In this document: positions 23,653 through 31,893 of the stretch, one piece after another
How positions within the stretch are numbered: position 1 is the first letter of the stretch
Layout of the letters: the number at the start of each line of letters is the position of its first letter
Source: Lachnospiraceae bacterium
Lineage (GTDB): Bacteria; Bacillota; Clostridia; Lachnospirales; Lachnospiraceae
Direction of reading: 5' to 3'
Assembly (NCBI GenBank): GCA_014804445.1
Contig: JAAUZU010000027.1
Coordinates: 1-37,498 of the forward strand
DNA length: 37,498 bases
Notes under the pieces: model-generated
Told to the model about the DNA's origin: nothing
Databases searched by the model: none
Seen by the model: the letters and a program-made list of their open reading frames with translations, nothing else
Made by a program: the position numbers and the translations under genes

Positions 23653-25074
23653 ATGAGAAAGACAAAAATTATCTGTACAATAGGACCGGCATGTGACAGC
23701 GAAGAGAAGTTGAAGGAGCTTATGCTTGCCGGCATGAATGTGGCGAGGTTCAATTTTTCACATGGAACGCACCAGGAGCAGTTGGAAAAATATAATAGAG
23801 TTTTAAAGGTGAGAAAAGAGTTGGGTCTGCCGGTGGCTACGCTTCTGGATACCAAAGGACCTGAAATCAGGCTGCGGGATTTTGAAGGTGGTAAAGTGGA
23901 ATTAACGGCTGGTGAGCTTTTTGCGCTGACGACGGACGAGGTAATGGGAACGGCGCAAAGAGCATCCATTACGTATGCGAATTTGAAAAACGACATTAAT
24001 GTCGGAACTACGATTTTGATTGACGACGGACTAATCGAGATGGTGGTGAAAGAGATCAAGGACAACGATATTGTGTGCCGTGTGGTAAACGGCGGCTTTG
24101 TGTCCAATCACAAGGGTGTGAATGTGCCGGGAGCGGTTTTGTCCATGCCTTATATAAGCCCCGTAGACAGGGAAGATATCATATTTGGAATTGAACAGGG
24201 ATTTGATTTTCTGGCAGCGTCCTTTGCCCGCACCAAGGAGGATATCCTTGAGGTAAAGAAGATTTTAGATGAACACGGAAGCAAGATGAAAATCATAGCA
24301 AAGATCGAAAATATGCAGGGCATCAACAATCTGGAGGAGATTATTGATGTGTCAGACGGTATCATGGTGGCGCGCGGTGATATGGGCGTTGAGGTTGCCA
24401 TGGAAGAAGTGCCGATTCTGCAGAAGAAGATGATTAAGATGGCGGTGGCAAAGGGCAAGCATGTCATTACGGCAACACAGATGCTTGAGTCCATGATAAA
24501 GAATCCTCGTCCGACAAGGGCGGAGACAACCGATATTGCCAATGCCATTTACGACGGCACAACGGCGATTATGCTCTCCGGAGAGAGCGCGGCAGGATTG
24601 TATCCCATAGAAGCGGTAAAGACCATGGCGCGGATAGCAGAGCGCACGGAGAAGGACATCGATTACCGTTCCCGCCTGCAGGAAAACCAGTGTATGGATA
24701 CCCAAACGTCGGATATTACAACTGCCATTTCCTATGCAACCTGCAGCGTTGCAATGAATCTGAATGCGGCGGCCATTATTACGGTTACCATGTCGGGCTT
24801 TACTGCTAACATGATTGCGCGTTATAAGCCCGGCTGTCAGGTGATAGGCTGCGCGGTAGATGAAAAGGTGTGCAGACAGCTTTACCTGCTTTGGGGCGTC
24901 AATCCGGTTATGATTAACAAGGAAGAGACGACGGATGAACTTTTTGAAGAGGCGGTGCTTAAGAGCAAACAGGCGGGATTGATTCAGTCGGGCGATACCG
25001 TTGTCATCACGGCAGGCGTGCCTTTAGGGATTGCCGGCAATACGGATATGATTCATGTGGTTGAGGTAGCATAG
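23653..25074 (+). CDS. pyk: Pyruvate kinase
   Basis: A 473-residue protein; ATG 23653 has AAGGGAG upstream, and an open extension into the decarboxylase gene is rejected. Signatures: MRKTKIICTIGPACDSEEKL at the N-terminus, NVARFNFSHG, LLDTKGPEIRL, the active site KIIAKIENMQG with its lysine, MVARGDMGVEV, TATQMLESMI, and AETTDIANAIYDGTTAIMLS. The C-terminal domain is normal in length, with no extra PEP-utilising domain as found in Bacillus Pyk. It converts PEP and ADP to pyruvate and ATP, the last glycolytic step. Its presence inside this DNA-replication/rRNA-modification block is not seen in B. subtilis. Confidence 0.97.
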   Translation: MRKTKIICTIGPACDSEEKLKELMLAGMNVARFNFSHGTHQEQLEKYNRVLKVRKELGLPVATLLDTKGPEIRLRDFEGGKVELTAGELFALTTDEVMGTAQRASITYANLKNDINVGTTILIDDGLIEMVVKEIKDNDIVCRVVNGGFVSNHKGVNVPGAVLSMPYISPVDREDIIFGIEQGFDFLAASFARTKEDILEVKKILDEHGSKMKIIAKIENMQGINNLEEIIDVSDGIMVARGDMGVEVAMEEVPILQKKMIKMAVAKGKHVITATQMLESMIKNPRPTRAETTDIANAIYDGTTAIMLSGESAAGLYPIEAVKTMARIAERTEKDIDYRSRLQENQCMDTQTSDITTAISYATCSVAMNLNAAAIITVTMSGFTANMIARYKPGCQVIGCAVDEKVCRQLYLLWGVNPVMINKEETTDELFEEAVLKSKQAGLIQSGDTVVITAGVPLGIAGNTDMIHVVEVA

Positions 25075-25078
25075 TAAA

Positions 25079-25666
25079 ATGGGGAAGATAGTGTATCTGA
25101 TGGGGAAAAGCTCCACGGGAAAGGATACTATTTACAAAAGGCTTCTGGCAGACAATTGCTTTGGACTGGTAAAAATAATTCCTTATACAACAAGGCCGAT
25201 ACGGATTAAGGAAAAGAACGGACGGGAATATTTTTTTACCGATGAGGAAGGCTTTGAGGCTCTGGAAAAGAGCGGCAAAGTGATTGAGTATCGGGTATAT
25301 CAGACCTGCCATGGGTTATGGCGTTACTTCACGGTGGACGACGGACAGATTGATTTGACGGAAAAGAATTATATCTGCATCGGGACGCTGGAGTCGTATG
25401 AAAGCATCCGGACCTATTTCGGAGAAGAGAAAATGCTGCCGGTGCTGATTGAGCTGGACGACGGCGTCAGGCTGCAGCGCGCTCTGAACAGGGAGAAGAA
25501 GCAGCAGTTTCCCAAGTATGAGGAGATGTGCCGACGGTTTCTGGCGGACAGTGAAGATTTTGCGGAAGATAAAGTAAGACGCGCCGGCATCACAAAGCGC
25601 TTCCGGAATGATAATCTGGAAGAATGTCTCTCGGAAATCAAAAAATATATTTCTGAAATGCTGTAA
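25079..25666 (+). CDS. Guanylate kinase-like NMP kinase
   Basis: A 195-residue protein starting 4 bases after the pyruvate kinase stop. It has the P-loop GKSSTGKDT (9-17), then IPYTTRPIR, which matches the GMP-binding region of Gmk, followed by GREYFFTD. The lid and C-terminal helices are less like canonical Gmk (RRFLADSEDFAEDKVRRAGI). It stands where tmk (thymidylate kinase) stands in the related Bacillus gene order. It may be a second, specialised guanylate kinase rather than the housekeeping gene; substrate choice is inferred. Confidence 0.8.
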   Translation: MGKIVYLMGKSSTGKDTIYKRLLADNCFGLVKIIPYTTRPIRIKEKNGREYFFTDEEGFEALEKSGKVIEYRVYQTCHGLWRYFTVDDGQIDLTEKNYICIGTLESYESIRTYFGEEKMLPVLIELDDGVRLQRALNREKKQQFPKYEEMCRRFLADSEDFAEDKVRRAGITKRFRNDNLEECLSEIKKYISEML

Positions 25667-25698
25667 TATGCCGATAAATAAAATGAGGAGGTAAGCGT

Positions 25699-26139
25699 AT
25701 GGAAATTAAGGTCGGTCAAATGCAGCCGGTGCAGCAGGTACAGCAGGCGCCGGAAACAAAGCCTACAGACGGCAGCTTTAAGTTTACGCTTGCCAGTCAT
25801 GTAGAGGAAGCAGAGCTGCAGGCAAAGCTGCAGGGACTTATGGAGGAAATTACGGAACAGGGAGAGCGGCTTTATAAGCGTCGGGATGTGCGGGACATGA
25901 AACGCTACCGCGGTCTGATAAAAGAGTTTCTGAATGAGGTGGTCAGCCGTTCCCACTCTTTTTCCCGCGAGAATTTTCTGGATAAAAGAGGACGGCACAG
26001 AGTGTATGGCATTATCCGCCTGATAGATGAAAATCTGGATGAACTGGCACAGGAGTTGGTTAAGGATGAAACGGACAATCTTGACATTTTAAATAAAATC
26101 GGCGAAATCAAGGGGTTGCTGCTGGACATATTTACGTAA
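25699..26139 (+). CDS. yaaR: YaaR family protein (DUF327)
   Basis: A 146-residue protein with AGGAGG before ATG. The first 35 residues are Gln/Pro-rich and likely flexible ([15 protein letters not shown]). The rest is helical with the DUF327 pattern: [56 protein letters not shown]. Family function is unknown; the gene is conserved directly before holB in Bacillus and Clostridia, as here. The DarA/YaaQ gene that normally precedes it is absent from this cluster. Confidence 0.9.
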   Translation: MEIKVGQMQPVQQVQQAPETKPTDGSFKFTLASHVEEAELQAKLQGLMEEITEQGERLYKRRDVRDMKRYRGLIKEFLNEVVSRSHSFSRENFLDKRGRHRVYGIIRLIDENLDELAQELVKDETDNLDILNKIGEIKGLLLDIFT

Positions 26140-26176
26140 GCATTTTATAATGCTTTTGAGATAAAAGGAGAAGCGG

Positions 26177-27169
26177 ATGGCGGAATTTAAGGATATTATC
26201 GGTCAGGAGCAGATTAAATCACATCTGAAAAATGCGATTGCTACGGGGAAAGTTTCCCATGCATACATCATAAATGGCGAGCGGTTTTCCGGAAAGGAAT
26301 TTGTTGCCCGTGTTTTTGCCATGGCGCTGCAGTGTGAGAAAGGCGGCGAAGAGCCTTGCCAGCAATGTCATTCCTGCAAACAGGCGCTGTCGGGCAATCA
26401 GCCGGACATTATTTATCTGACCCATGAAAAGCCGGGTTCCATCGGTGTAGATGATATCAGGGCACAGATTAACGGTGATGTTGCCATAAAGCCTTACAGC
26501 AGTCCTTACAAAATTTATATTATAAGCGAAGCCGAGAAAATGACGGTACAGGCGCAGAATGCGCTGTTAAAGACATTGGAGGAGCCCCCTGCTTATGCAG
26601 TAATACTGCTTCTTACCACAAATGTCAATTCTTTACTACAGACAATTTTGAGCAGATGTGTTATCTTACATATGAAGCCTGTTTCAGACGAGCTTATTAA
26701 AAAATTTTTAATGGAAGAGATGCAGGTTCCTGATTACAAGGCTGACGTCTGCGCCGCATTTGCAAGAGGAAATGTGGGAAAAGCAAAGCATCTTGCGTCA
26801 AGCGAAGACTTTGAAAAGGTAAAAGAGGAAGCGATTTCCTTATTAAAGTATGTACATGATATGGATGTGACGGAGATGATTGCCGCCATCAAAAAAATTG
26901 CGGAGTACAAGCTGGATGTAGAAGATTATCTGGATATTCTTGCCATCTGGTACAGGGATGTGCTTTTGTTTAAGGCGACCAGAGATGCCAATCATCTGGT
27001 ATTCCGCGAAGAGACACAAAATATAAGAAAGATTGCCGGAAGGACTTCTTATGAAGGAATAGAAACAATCATTCAGTCGCTTTCAAGAGCGAAAAGCAGA
27101 CTGGAAGCCAACGTGAACTTTGATTTAGCCATGGAGCTTTTGCTTCTGGACATAAAAGAGTATGGTTAA
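26177..27169 (+). CDS. holB: DNA polymerase III delta-prime subunit
   Basis: A 330-residue protein with AAAAGGAG before ATG. AAA+ clamp-loader fold: IIGQEQIKSHLKNAI, HAYIINGERFSGKE (modified P-loop, 34-40), a zinc-binding set C53, C61, C64 and C67, the EKMTVQAQNALLKTLEEPP core, and the SRC sensor in ILSRC. Delta-prime is the stator of the clamp loader that places the beta clamp on primed DNA. The P-loop here lacks the usual GxxGxGK spacing, as often in delta-prime, which does not hydrolyse ATP. Neighbours YaaR and RicT match the Firmicutes order. Confidence 0.93.
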   Translation: MAEFKDIIGQEQIKSHLKNAIATGKVSHAYIINGERFSGKEFVARVFAMALQCEKGGEEPCQQCHSCKQALSGNQPDIIYLTHEKPGSIGVDDIRAQINGDVAIKPYSSPYKIYIISEAEKMTVQAQNALLKTLEEPPAYAVILLLTTNVNSLLQTILSRCVILHMKPVSDELIKKFLMEEMQVPDYKADVCAAFARGNVGKAKHLASSEDFEKVKEEAISLLKYVHDMDVTEMIAAIKKIAEYKLDVEDYLDILAIWYRDVLLFKATRDANHLVFREETQNIRKIAGRTSYEGIETIIQSLSRAKSRLEANVNFDLAMELLLLDIKEYG

Positions 27170-27212
27170 GCTGTGCCGGCGCAGTTTCATAAATACATGT
27201 GGAGGTATATAG

Positions 27213-28502
27213 ATGACAAAGGTAATAGGAGTAAGATTTCGTACAGCGGGTAAGATTTATTTTTTTGACCCGCTGGATTTTCAGGTGGAAAGAGGCGGGC
27301 ATGTGATCGTGGAGACGGCCCGTGGAATAGAATTCGGCACAGTTGTCAGCGCACCCAGGGAGGTGGAGGATGAGAAAATCGTGCAGCCCTTAAAGCCGGT
27401 GCTGCGAATTGCGAATCAGCGGGATATTGAACAGGAGGCAGGTAATAAGCGCAAGGAGAAGGAAGCCTATAAAATTTGTCTGGAAAAAATACGCGACCAT
27501 GGCCTTGAGATGAAGCTGATAGATGCAGAGTATACCTTTGACAACAATAAAGTGCTTTTTTACTTTACAGCTGACGGAAGAATTGATTTCAGGGAACTGG
27601 TGAAGGATTTGGCCAGTGTGTTCAAGACCAGAATTGAACTGAGACAGGTCGGAGTCAGGGACGAGACGAAGATTGTAGGAGGAATCGGTATCTGTGGCAG
27701 GCCGCTTTGCTGTCACACGCATCTTTCTGAGTTTATACCGGTATCCATTAAGATGGCGAAGGAGCAGAATCTTTCACTGAATCCTACGAAGATATCTGGG
27801 GTATGCGGCAGACTGATGTGCTGCTTAAAGCATGAGGAGGAGACCTACGAGGAGTTAAACCGCAGGCTGCCGAACACGGGGGACTATGTCACCACAGCGG
27901 ACGGGCTCAAGGGAGAAGTACAGAGCGTAAATGTGCTCCGTCAGCGTGTAAAGGTGATTGTGGACGTGGACGACGAGAAGGAAATCCGCGAGTATAAAGT
28001 GGAGGATCTGCGCTTCAAGAGGATGCACGGGAAAAAAGAAAATCTGGATCTGTCGGCTGAAGAGTTAAAAGAGCTGGAAAAACTGGAAGCAGAAGAAGAG
28101 CTGGAGACTGTTGAAGAGAGAGTCCCTGAAAAGCCGGCGGAACGCAGCTATAAAAAGGAATTCAGGCAGGACAGAAGTTCCTTTGGACAGGACAAACCCG
28201 ACAGGGTGGAGAGAACCGATAGAAGCCGCAGCCGAAAAGAGAATTACGCAGAAAGAGCGGAGGAATCTGAAAGGCAGTATCAGGATAGAAAAGGCGGAAG
28301 AAACAACCGTAATGGAAGGCGGGACAATAAGCAGGAACGCCGCAGGGATGACGGTGCACGGTGGGAGAACAACAAAAACCGTGCGTACAGAGAAGAGGGC
28401 GAGGAACGGCGTGAGCGCCATCAAAGAGATAACCGCTCCCGAAACCGGCATAATTACCGAAACGGAAAGAAGGAAGGAAAGACAAATTTTGAAGACAATT
28501 AG
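27213..28502 (+). CDS. ricT: RicT/YaaT (PSP1 domain) with long charged C-terminal tail
   Basis: A 429-residue protein with GGAGG before ATG. The PSP1 core covers 1 to about 280, with cysteines C161, C166, C167, C198, C203 and C204 in ICGRPLCCHTH and CGRLMCCLKHE. In B. subtilis these residues help hold [4Fe-4S] clusters in the RicA/F/T (Y) complex, which partners RNase Y in mRNA processing and also affects sporulation and competence. B. subtilis RicT is about 275 residues; this one adds about 145 residues rich in Arg, Lys, Glu, Asp and Asn (near 285-429), predicted disordered and plausibly RNA-binding. The last bases overlap the TrmN6 start. Confidence 0.92.
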   Translation: MTKVIGVRFRTAGKIYFFDPLDFQVERGGHVIVETARGIEFGTVVSAPREVEDEKIVQPLKPVLRIANQRDIEQEAGNKRKEKEAYKICLEKIRDHGLEMKLIDAEYTFDNNKVLFYFTADGRIDFRELVKDLASVFKTRIELRQVGVRDETKIVGGIGICGRPLCCHTHLSEFIPVSIKMAKEQNLSLNPTKISGVCGRLMCCLKHEEETYEELNRRLPNTGDYVTTADGLKGEVQSVNVLRQRVKVIVDVDDEKEIREYKVEDLRFKRMHGKKENLDLSAEELKELEKLEAEEELETVEERVPEKPAERSYKKEFRQDRSSFGQDKPDRVERTDRSRSRKENYAERAEESERQYQDRKGGRNNRNGRRDNKQERRRDDGARWENNKNRAYREEGEERRERHQRDNRSRNRHNYRNGKKEGKTNFEDN

Positions 28503-29229
28503 TCTGAAAGAAAAGGAACGCCTTGATGAGCTGCAGAGAAACGGGTATCAGATTATCCAGAATCCCGACAAATTTTGCTTTGGTATGGATGCTGTTTTGC
28601 TGTCCGGGTTCGTAAGGGTGAAGCCGAACGGAACCGTTCTGGATTTGGGAACGGGAACCGGCATTATTCCTATACTTTTAGAGGCAAAGACGCAGGCTTC
28701 CCATCTGACCGGTCTGGAGATACAGGAAGAGAGTGCGGACATGGCAAGACGAAGTGTGGCTCTTAATGGTTTGTCCGAGAAAATTGATATTTTGACAGGT
28801 GATATCAGAAAGGCAGACAGTTTGTTTCCGTCTGCCTCTTTTGACGTCATTACCAGCAATCCGCCCTATATGATGGGGGAGCACGGACTGCGCAATCCTG
28901 ACACGCCGAAGGCGATTGCACGCCATGAAGTGCTCTGCACACTGGAGGACGTGGTGAGTCAGGCGGCAAAGCTTCTGAAGACGGGTGGCCATTTTTTTAT
29001 GGTACACAGGCCTTTTAGGCTGGCGGAGATTATTACGGTTATGACAAAGTACAAGCTGGAGCCAAAGCGTATGCAGCTTGTCTATCCTTTTGTGGACAAA
29101 GAGCCGAACATGATTCTGATTGAAGGAGTCCGCGGCGGTAAGCCGCGCATGACGGTGGAAAAGCCGCTCATCATTTTTAAGGAGCCCGGTGTTTATATGC
29201 CGGAAATCCGTGATATATACGGGTATTGA
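28489..29229 (+). CDS. trmN6: tRNA1(Val) adenine-N6 methyltransferase-like (TrmN6/YabB)
   Basis: A 246-residue protein. TTG 28489 is chosen: it follows AGGAAGG by about ten bases and begins at the family N-terminus (ISLKEKERLDELQ). The frame is open far upstream only because the RicT tail is purine-rich. SAM-binding motif VLDLGTGTGIIPILLEAK and catalytic NPPY (in ITSNPPYMMGEHG) identify an N6-adenine methyltransferase; E. coli YfiC methylates A37 of tRNA1(Val). It overlaps ricT by 14 bases. In B. subtilis yabA lies between these genes; it is absent here. Confidence 0.9.
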   Translation: MKTISLKEKERLDELQRNGYQIIQNPDKFCFGMDAVLLSGFVRVKPNGTVLDLGTGTGIIPILLEAKTQASHLTGLEIQEESADMARRSVALNGLSEKIDILTGDIRKADSLFPSASFDVITSNPPYMMGEHGLRNPDTPKAIARHEVLCTLEDVVSQAAKLLKTGGHFFMVHRPFRLAEIITVMTKYKLEPKRMQLVYPFVDKEPNMILIEGVRGGKPRMTVEKPLIIFKEPGVYMPEIRDIYGY

Positions 29230-29263
29230 GTCTTGGCAAAAGGAGAAAGAAAGAGGTTTTGTA

Positions 29264-30106
29264 ATGGCAGGAATGTTGTATTTGTGCGCAACACCAATAG
29301 GGAATTTACAGGATATGACGCCGAGGGTCATAGATACTTTAAAGCAGGTGGACATGATTGCGGCGGAGGACACGCGGAACAGCATAAAGCTGCTTACGGC
29401 GTTTGACATTCACACGCCCATGACAAGTTATCACGAGTATAATAAGGTGGAAAAGGCAAGACAGTTGATAGCATGGATGCAGGAAGGGAAAGATATTGCC
29501 TTGATTACGGATGCCGGCACGCCCGCTATTTCCGATCCCGGGGAAGTGCTGGTGCGTATGTGTCAGGAGGCGGGAATTGCCGTGACAAGCCTTCCCGGTC
29601 CGGCGGCCTGCATCACGGCGCTGACTTTGTCAGGGCTTTCCACAAGGCGTTTTTGCTTTGAGGGCTTTCTGCCTGCTGATAAAAAAGAGAGAAGAGAAAT
29701 ATTGGAGGAACTGAAGGAGGAGACAAGAACCATTATCCTCTATGAAGCACCGCACCATTTGACGAAAACTCTGACAGAGCTGTCAGAAATATTGGGCGAC
29801 AGAAAAGTAACCCTTTGCAGGGAGCTGACGAAAAAGTTTGAAACCGTGCTGCCCACAACCCTGGAAGCAGCTTTACAAAAATATGAAGCGGAAGAACCGC
29901 GGGGAGAGTATGTGCTGGTGCTTGCAGGAAAGAGCAGGGCAGAGAAAAAGCAGGAAGCGATTGCGGCATGGGAGAGCATGGAGCTTACAGAGCACATGGC
30001 GTTTTATGAGGAGCGCGGTATGGATTCCAAGGCGGCGATGAAGCAGGTCGCAAAAGACAGGGGTGTCGGAAAACGGGAAATTTATGAGCAGCTTCACAAA
30101 AAGTAA
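29264..30106 (+). CDS. rsmI: 16S rRNA 2'-O-methyltransferase
   Basis: A 280-residue protein; ATG 29264 lies eight bases after AGAGG. Tetrapyrrole-methylase fold: LYLCATPIGNLQDMTPRVID, AAEDTRNSIKLL, ALITDAGTPAISDPGE and SLPGPAACITAL are RsmI signatures. It methylates the ribose of C1402 in the 16S rRNA decoding centre, together with RsmH for the base. The C-terminal part (KKEAIAAWES, VGKREIYEQLHK) is the small HTH-like extension of the family. The order trmN6-rsmI is conserved with Bacillus, minus yazA. Confidence 0.94.
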   Translation: MAGMLYLCATPIGNLQDMTPRVIDTLKQVDMIAAEDTRNSIKLLTAFDIHTPMTSYHEYNKVEKARQLIAWMQEGKDIALITDAGTPAISDPGEVLVRMCQEAGIAVTSLPGPAACITALTLSGLSTRRFCFEGFLPADKKERREILEELKEETRTIILYEAPHHLTKTLTELSEILGDRKVTLCRELTKKFETVLPTTLEAALQKYEAEEPRGEYVLVLAGKSRAEKKQEAIAAWESMELTEHMAFYEERGMDSKAAMKQVAKDRGVGKREIYEQLHKK

Positions 30107-30182
30107 GGCATATGGATGAAATGATACAGCAGGATAATAGCGGGATACACCGCGAAAAGCAAAACCCGGAGGGTACAAGATA

Positions 30183-30359
30183 ATGCAGAGTAGATGCGAT
30201 ATGTGTGCAAATTATGAATATGATGAGGACGAGGAATATTATACCTGTGGCGTGAATCTGGACGAGGACGAAATGTACCGTTTTTTGTCGGGAAGCTGTA
30301 ACGACTGTCCTTATTTTTCACAGGATGATGAATACAGGGTGGTGCGCCATCAAATGTAA
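30183..30359 (+). CDS. Small Cys-rich acidic protein, DUF6472-like
   Basis: A 58-residue protein with GGAGGGT before ATG 30183. Cysteines are C5xxC8, C22 and C39xxC42, in a very acidic background (EYDEDEEYYTCGVNLDEDEM). The spacing suggests a small zinc or iron site. This matches a short family I associate with Lachnospiraceae (DUF6472), function unknown. It follows rsmI and is the last gene before the terminator at 30364-30397, so it is co-transcribed with the translation-related block. Confidence 0.75.
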   Translation: MQSRCDMCANYEYDEDEEYYTCGVNLDEDEMYRFLSGSCNDCPYFSQDDEYRVVRHQM

Positions 30360-30363
30360 AAGG

Positions 30364-30397
30364 AAAGGCTGCCGCCTGATTTAGCGGCAGCCTTTTT
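30364..30397. terminator. Bidirectional intrinsic terminator between convergent operons
   Basis: AAAGGCTGCCGC (30364-30375) and GCGGCAGCCTTT (30384-30395) form a perfect 12-pair stem with an 8-base loop. TTTTT follows on the + strand, and on the minus strand TTTCCTTTT follows. It ends both the rsmI-DUF6472 run and the minus-strand regulator gene. Confidence 0.88.
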
Positions 30398-30405
30398 GGC
30401 AGGAA

Positions 30406-31221
30406 TTACTTGCTTTTTTCAATCGAGGTATGCAGTGTGGTGAATAAATCACAGTATTTGATATGATGGTTCTGTTCAAGCCTTGTAATGCCGACATACA
30501 GGCTTAAAGGGATTTCCCTGTCATTCCATGTAAAGGTCTGCTCATTTTGGGCGGTTATCTTTTTGGCAATTTCTTCTGCATACTGACGGTCCTCGCTTGC
30601 GGTGAGAAGGGCAAATTCATCGCCGCCGATGCGAAATACCACATCGTCTTCTCCTGCCGCTGCGTTCATGCGCGACATGGATTCCAAAATGGCAATGTCG
30701 CCGGCTGTTCTTGCGATTTCGTTGATGGGTATCAAATTCATGATATCACAGCAGACAAACCAGCAATTCTTCCGTTCTGTAAATAAATCATATAATTCAC
30801 TTATGTCGAAGGGTCTTTTTCCATTCATGTAAATATCCTCCATTTCATTTTTCTCCAGTTCCGAAGGAGAAAGCAGCCTTGGAAATAATCCAAAATATCT
30901 GTTCTCTTTACGGAAATCCTTTGGGTTACAGTGCCAGACTTGTTTGAATGCGCGCGAAAAGGCTTCATTGCTGCCGTAACCGAAGGACAGGGCAATTTCC
31001 AAAATACCAAGCTCCGGCTGTTCCGTAATCATGCGGGCAGCTTTTACCATTTTGCGCCGAACCACATAATCGTGCACGCTCATGTGGTTTATGCATCGAA
31101 ACAATTTTTCAAGGGTAGATTTGGAACAGCCGCAAGTGTCGGCAATATCACTTGTTTTGATGTCGTTTGTCAGGTTGTTTTCTATTGCTTCCAAGGCGGC
31201 TGCCAATAAATCAAGCTTCAA
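30406..31221 (-). CDS. AraC-family regulator fused to a GGDEF domain
   Basis: A 271-residue protein. Residues 1-105 are an AraC/XylS double HTH (IKTSDIADTCGCSKSTLEKL; LGILEIALSFGYGSNEAFSR; HCNPKDFRKENRYF). Residues about 138-262 are a GGDEF fold with VCCDIMNLIPINE, AGDIAILESMSRM and an intact signature RIGGDEFALLT (199-203). The usual Phe-Lys of the DxxxFK block is replaced, and the domain is short. It could be an active cyclase, a nucleotide sensor or a degenerate dimeriser. The HTH is at the N-terminus, the reverse of most AraC regulators. It is transcribed away from the spore-coat pair. Confidence 0.85.
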   Translation of the reverse strand: MKLDLLAAALEAIENNLTNDIKTSDIADTCGCSKSTLEKLFRCINHMSVHDYVVRRKMVKAARMITEQPELGILEIALSFGYGSNEAFSRAFKQVWHCNPKDFRKENRYFGLFPRLLSPSELEKNEMEDIYMNGKRPFDISELYDLFTERKNCWFVCCDIMNLIPINEIARTAGDIAILESMSRMNAAAGEDDVVFRIGGDEFALLTASEDRQYAEEIAKKITAQNEQTFTWNDREIPLSLYVGITRLEQNHHIKYCDLFTTLHTSIEKSK

Positions 31222-31259
31222 ATTTCCCTCCCGTCCGCCGCACAGGCGGCATTTCGACT

Positions 31260-31284
31260 TATGCTACGTAGTAATTACAGCATA
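31260..31284. promoter_or_regulatory. Inverted repeat upstream of the AraC-GGDEF gene
   Basis: TATGCT (31260-31265) and AGCATA (31279-31284) flank 13 bases that themselves hold the palindromes CTACGTAG and GTAATTAC. It lies about 40 bases upstream of the regulator start, between divergent genes. A candidate operator, perhaps for self-control. The rest of the 209-base divergent region is AT-rich; a weak sporulation-type promoter (TGAATA 31365-31370, then CAAATAATA at 31387) may serve the coat genes. Confidence 0.35.
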
Positions 31285-31430
31285 GCATAATAAAAAAGGA
31301 TTTTCTTGATTTTTTGGGTAAATTATACGAAATGAATTTTGAAACAATATTTGTACTGCTTTTTTGAATAGAAATCATGGAGGCTTCAAATAATAAAATT
31401 GCAGAATAAAAAGCAGAAAGGAGTAAAAAA

Positions 31431-31616
31431 ATGACAAATATATCAGAATTGGAACTGCAGAATTTGAGACATCTTATCGGCGGTTATGACACCACGCACT
31501 GCAAGATGCAGGAATATGCAAAATGCGCAAGCGATGAAAAGGTAAAACAGTTTTTTGAAAAAGGCGCAAAGTCCGCCATGGAGAATAAGCAGCAGCTTAT
31601 GAAGTTTTTGCAGTAA
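31431..31616 (+). CDS. Small spore-coat (CotF-like) protein
   Basis: A 61-residue helical protein with GAAAGGAG before ATG. ELELQNLRHLIGGYDTTHCK, then FFEKGAKSAMENKQQLMKFL, matches short clostridial spore-coat proteins related to the CotF/ferritin-like helix bundle. It pairs with the next gene, 13 bases downstream. The presence of the pair supports a spore-forming host. Structural role inferred; no catalytic residues. Confidence 0.7.
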   Translation: MTNISELELQNLRHLIGGYDTTHCKMQEYAKCASDEKVKQFFEKGAKSAMENKQQLMKFLQ

Positions 31617-31629
31617 GGAGGAAAATCAC

Positions 31630-31890
31630 ATGGAAATGCAGGAAAAAATAATGGTAGCAGATACCCTGACCGGTATCAACGGAGAACTTATCCGATATGC
31701 GGAGATGATACCCCAGACGGAAAATAAGGAGCTGAAAAGTGTACTGAAACAGTTTAGGAGTACCTGTGAGCAGTCGCAGGAGGAGCTGTATCAGATCGCA
31801 AGAGAGAAATCCTACTATGTTCCGGCACAGAAGGCAACAGAGGAAGAGGTTGCGCATGTGAAAGGTCTTTTCACATCAAAGACACTGTAA
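31630..31890 (+). CDS. Spore coat protein, CotF domain
   Basis: An 86-residue protein with AAGGAGG before ATG. MQEKIMVADTLTGINGELIR, then ENKELKSVLKQFRSTCEQSQ and KSYYVPAQKATEEE are typical of the Coat_F domain. CotF in Bacillus is a proteolytically split coat component; clostridia carry short two-gene versions like this one. The C-terminal YYVPA block before the last helix is a good family marker. The stop is followed after three bases by a stretch that can fold into a large RNA structure. Confidence 0.82.
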   Translation: MEMQEKIMVADTLTGINGELIRYAEMIPQTENKELKSVLKQFRSTCEQSQEELYQIAREKSYYVPAQKATEEEVAHVKGLFTSKTL

Positions 31891-31893
31891 GGC

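Noticed and set aside
28111..28488. A 126-codon N-terminal extension of TrmN6 overlapping the RicT tail
   Set aside because: The open frame is a by-product of purine-rich RicT codons; family similarity starts at the TTG at 28489, which has its own AGGAAGG.
30112..30183. A 23-codon ORF overlapping the DUF6472-like start (TAATG)
   Set aside because: Attractive as a coupled leader, but the peptide has no features and the ribosome site is weak (TAAGG); not enough to call a gene.
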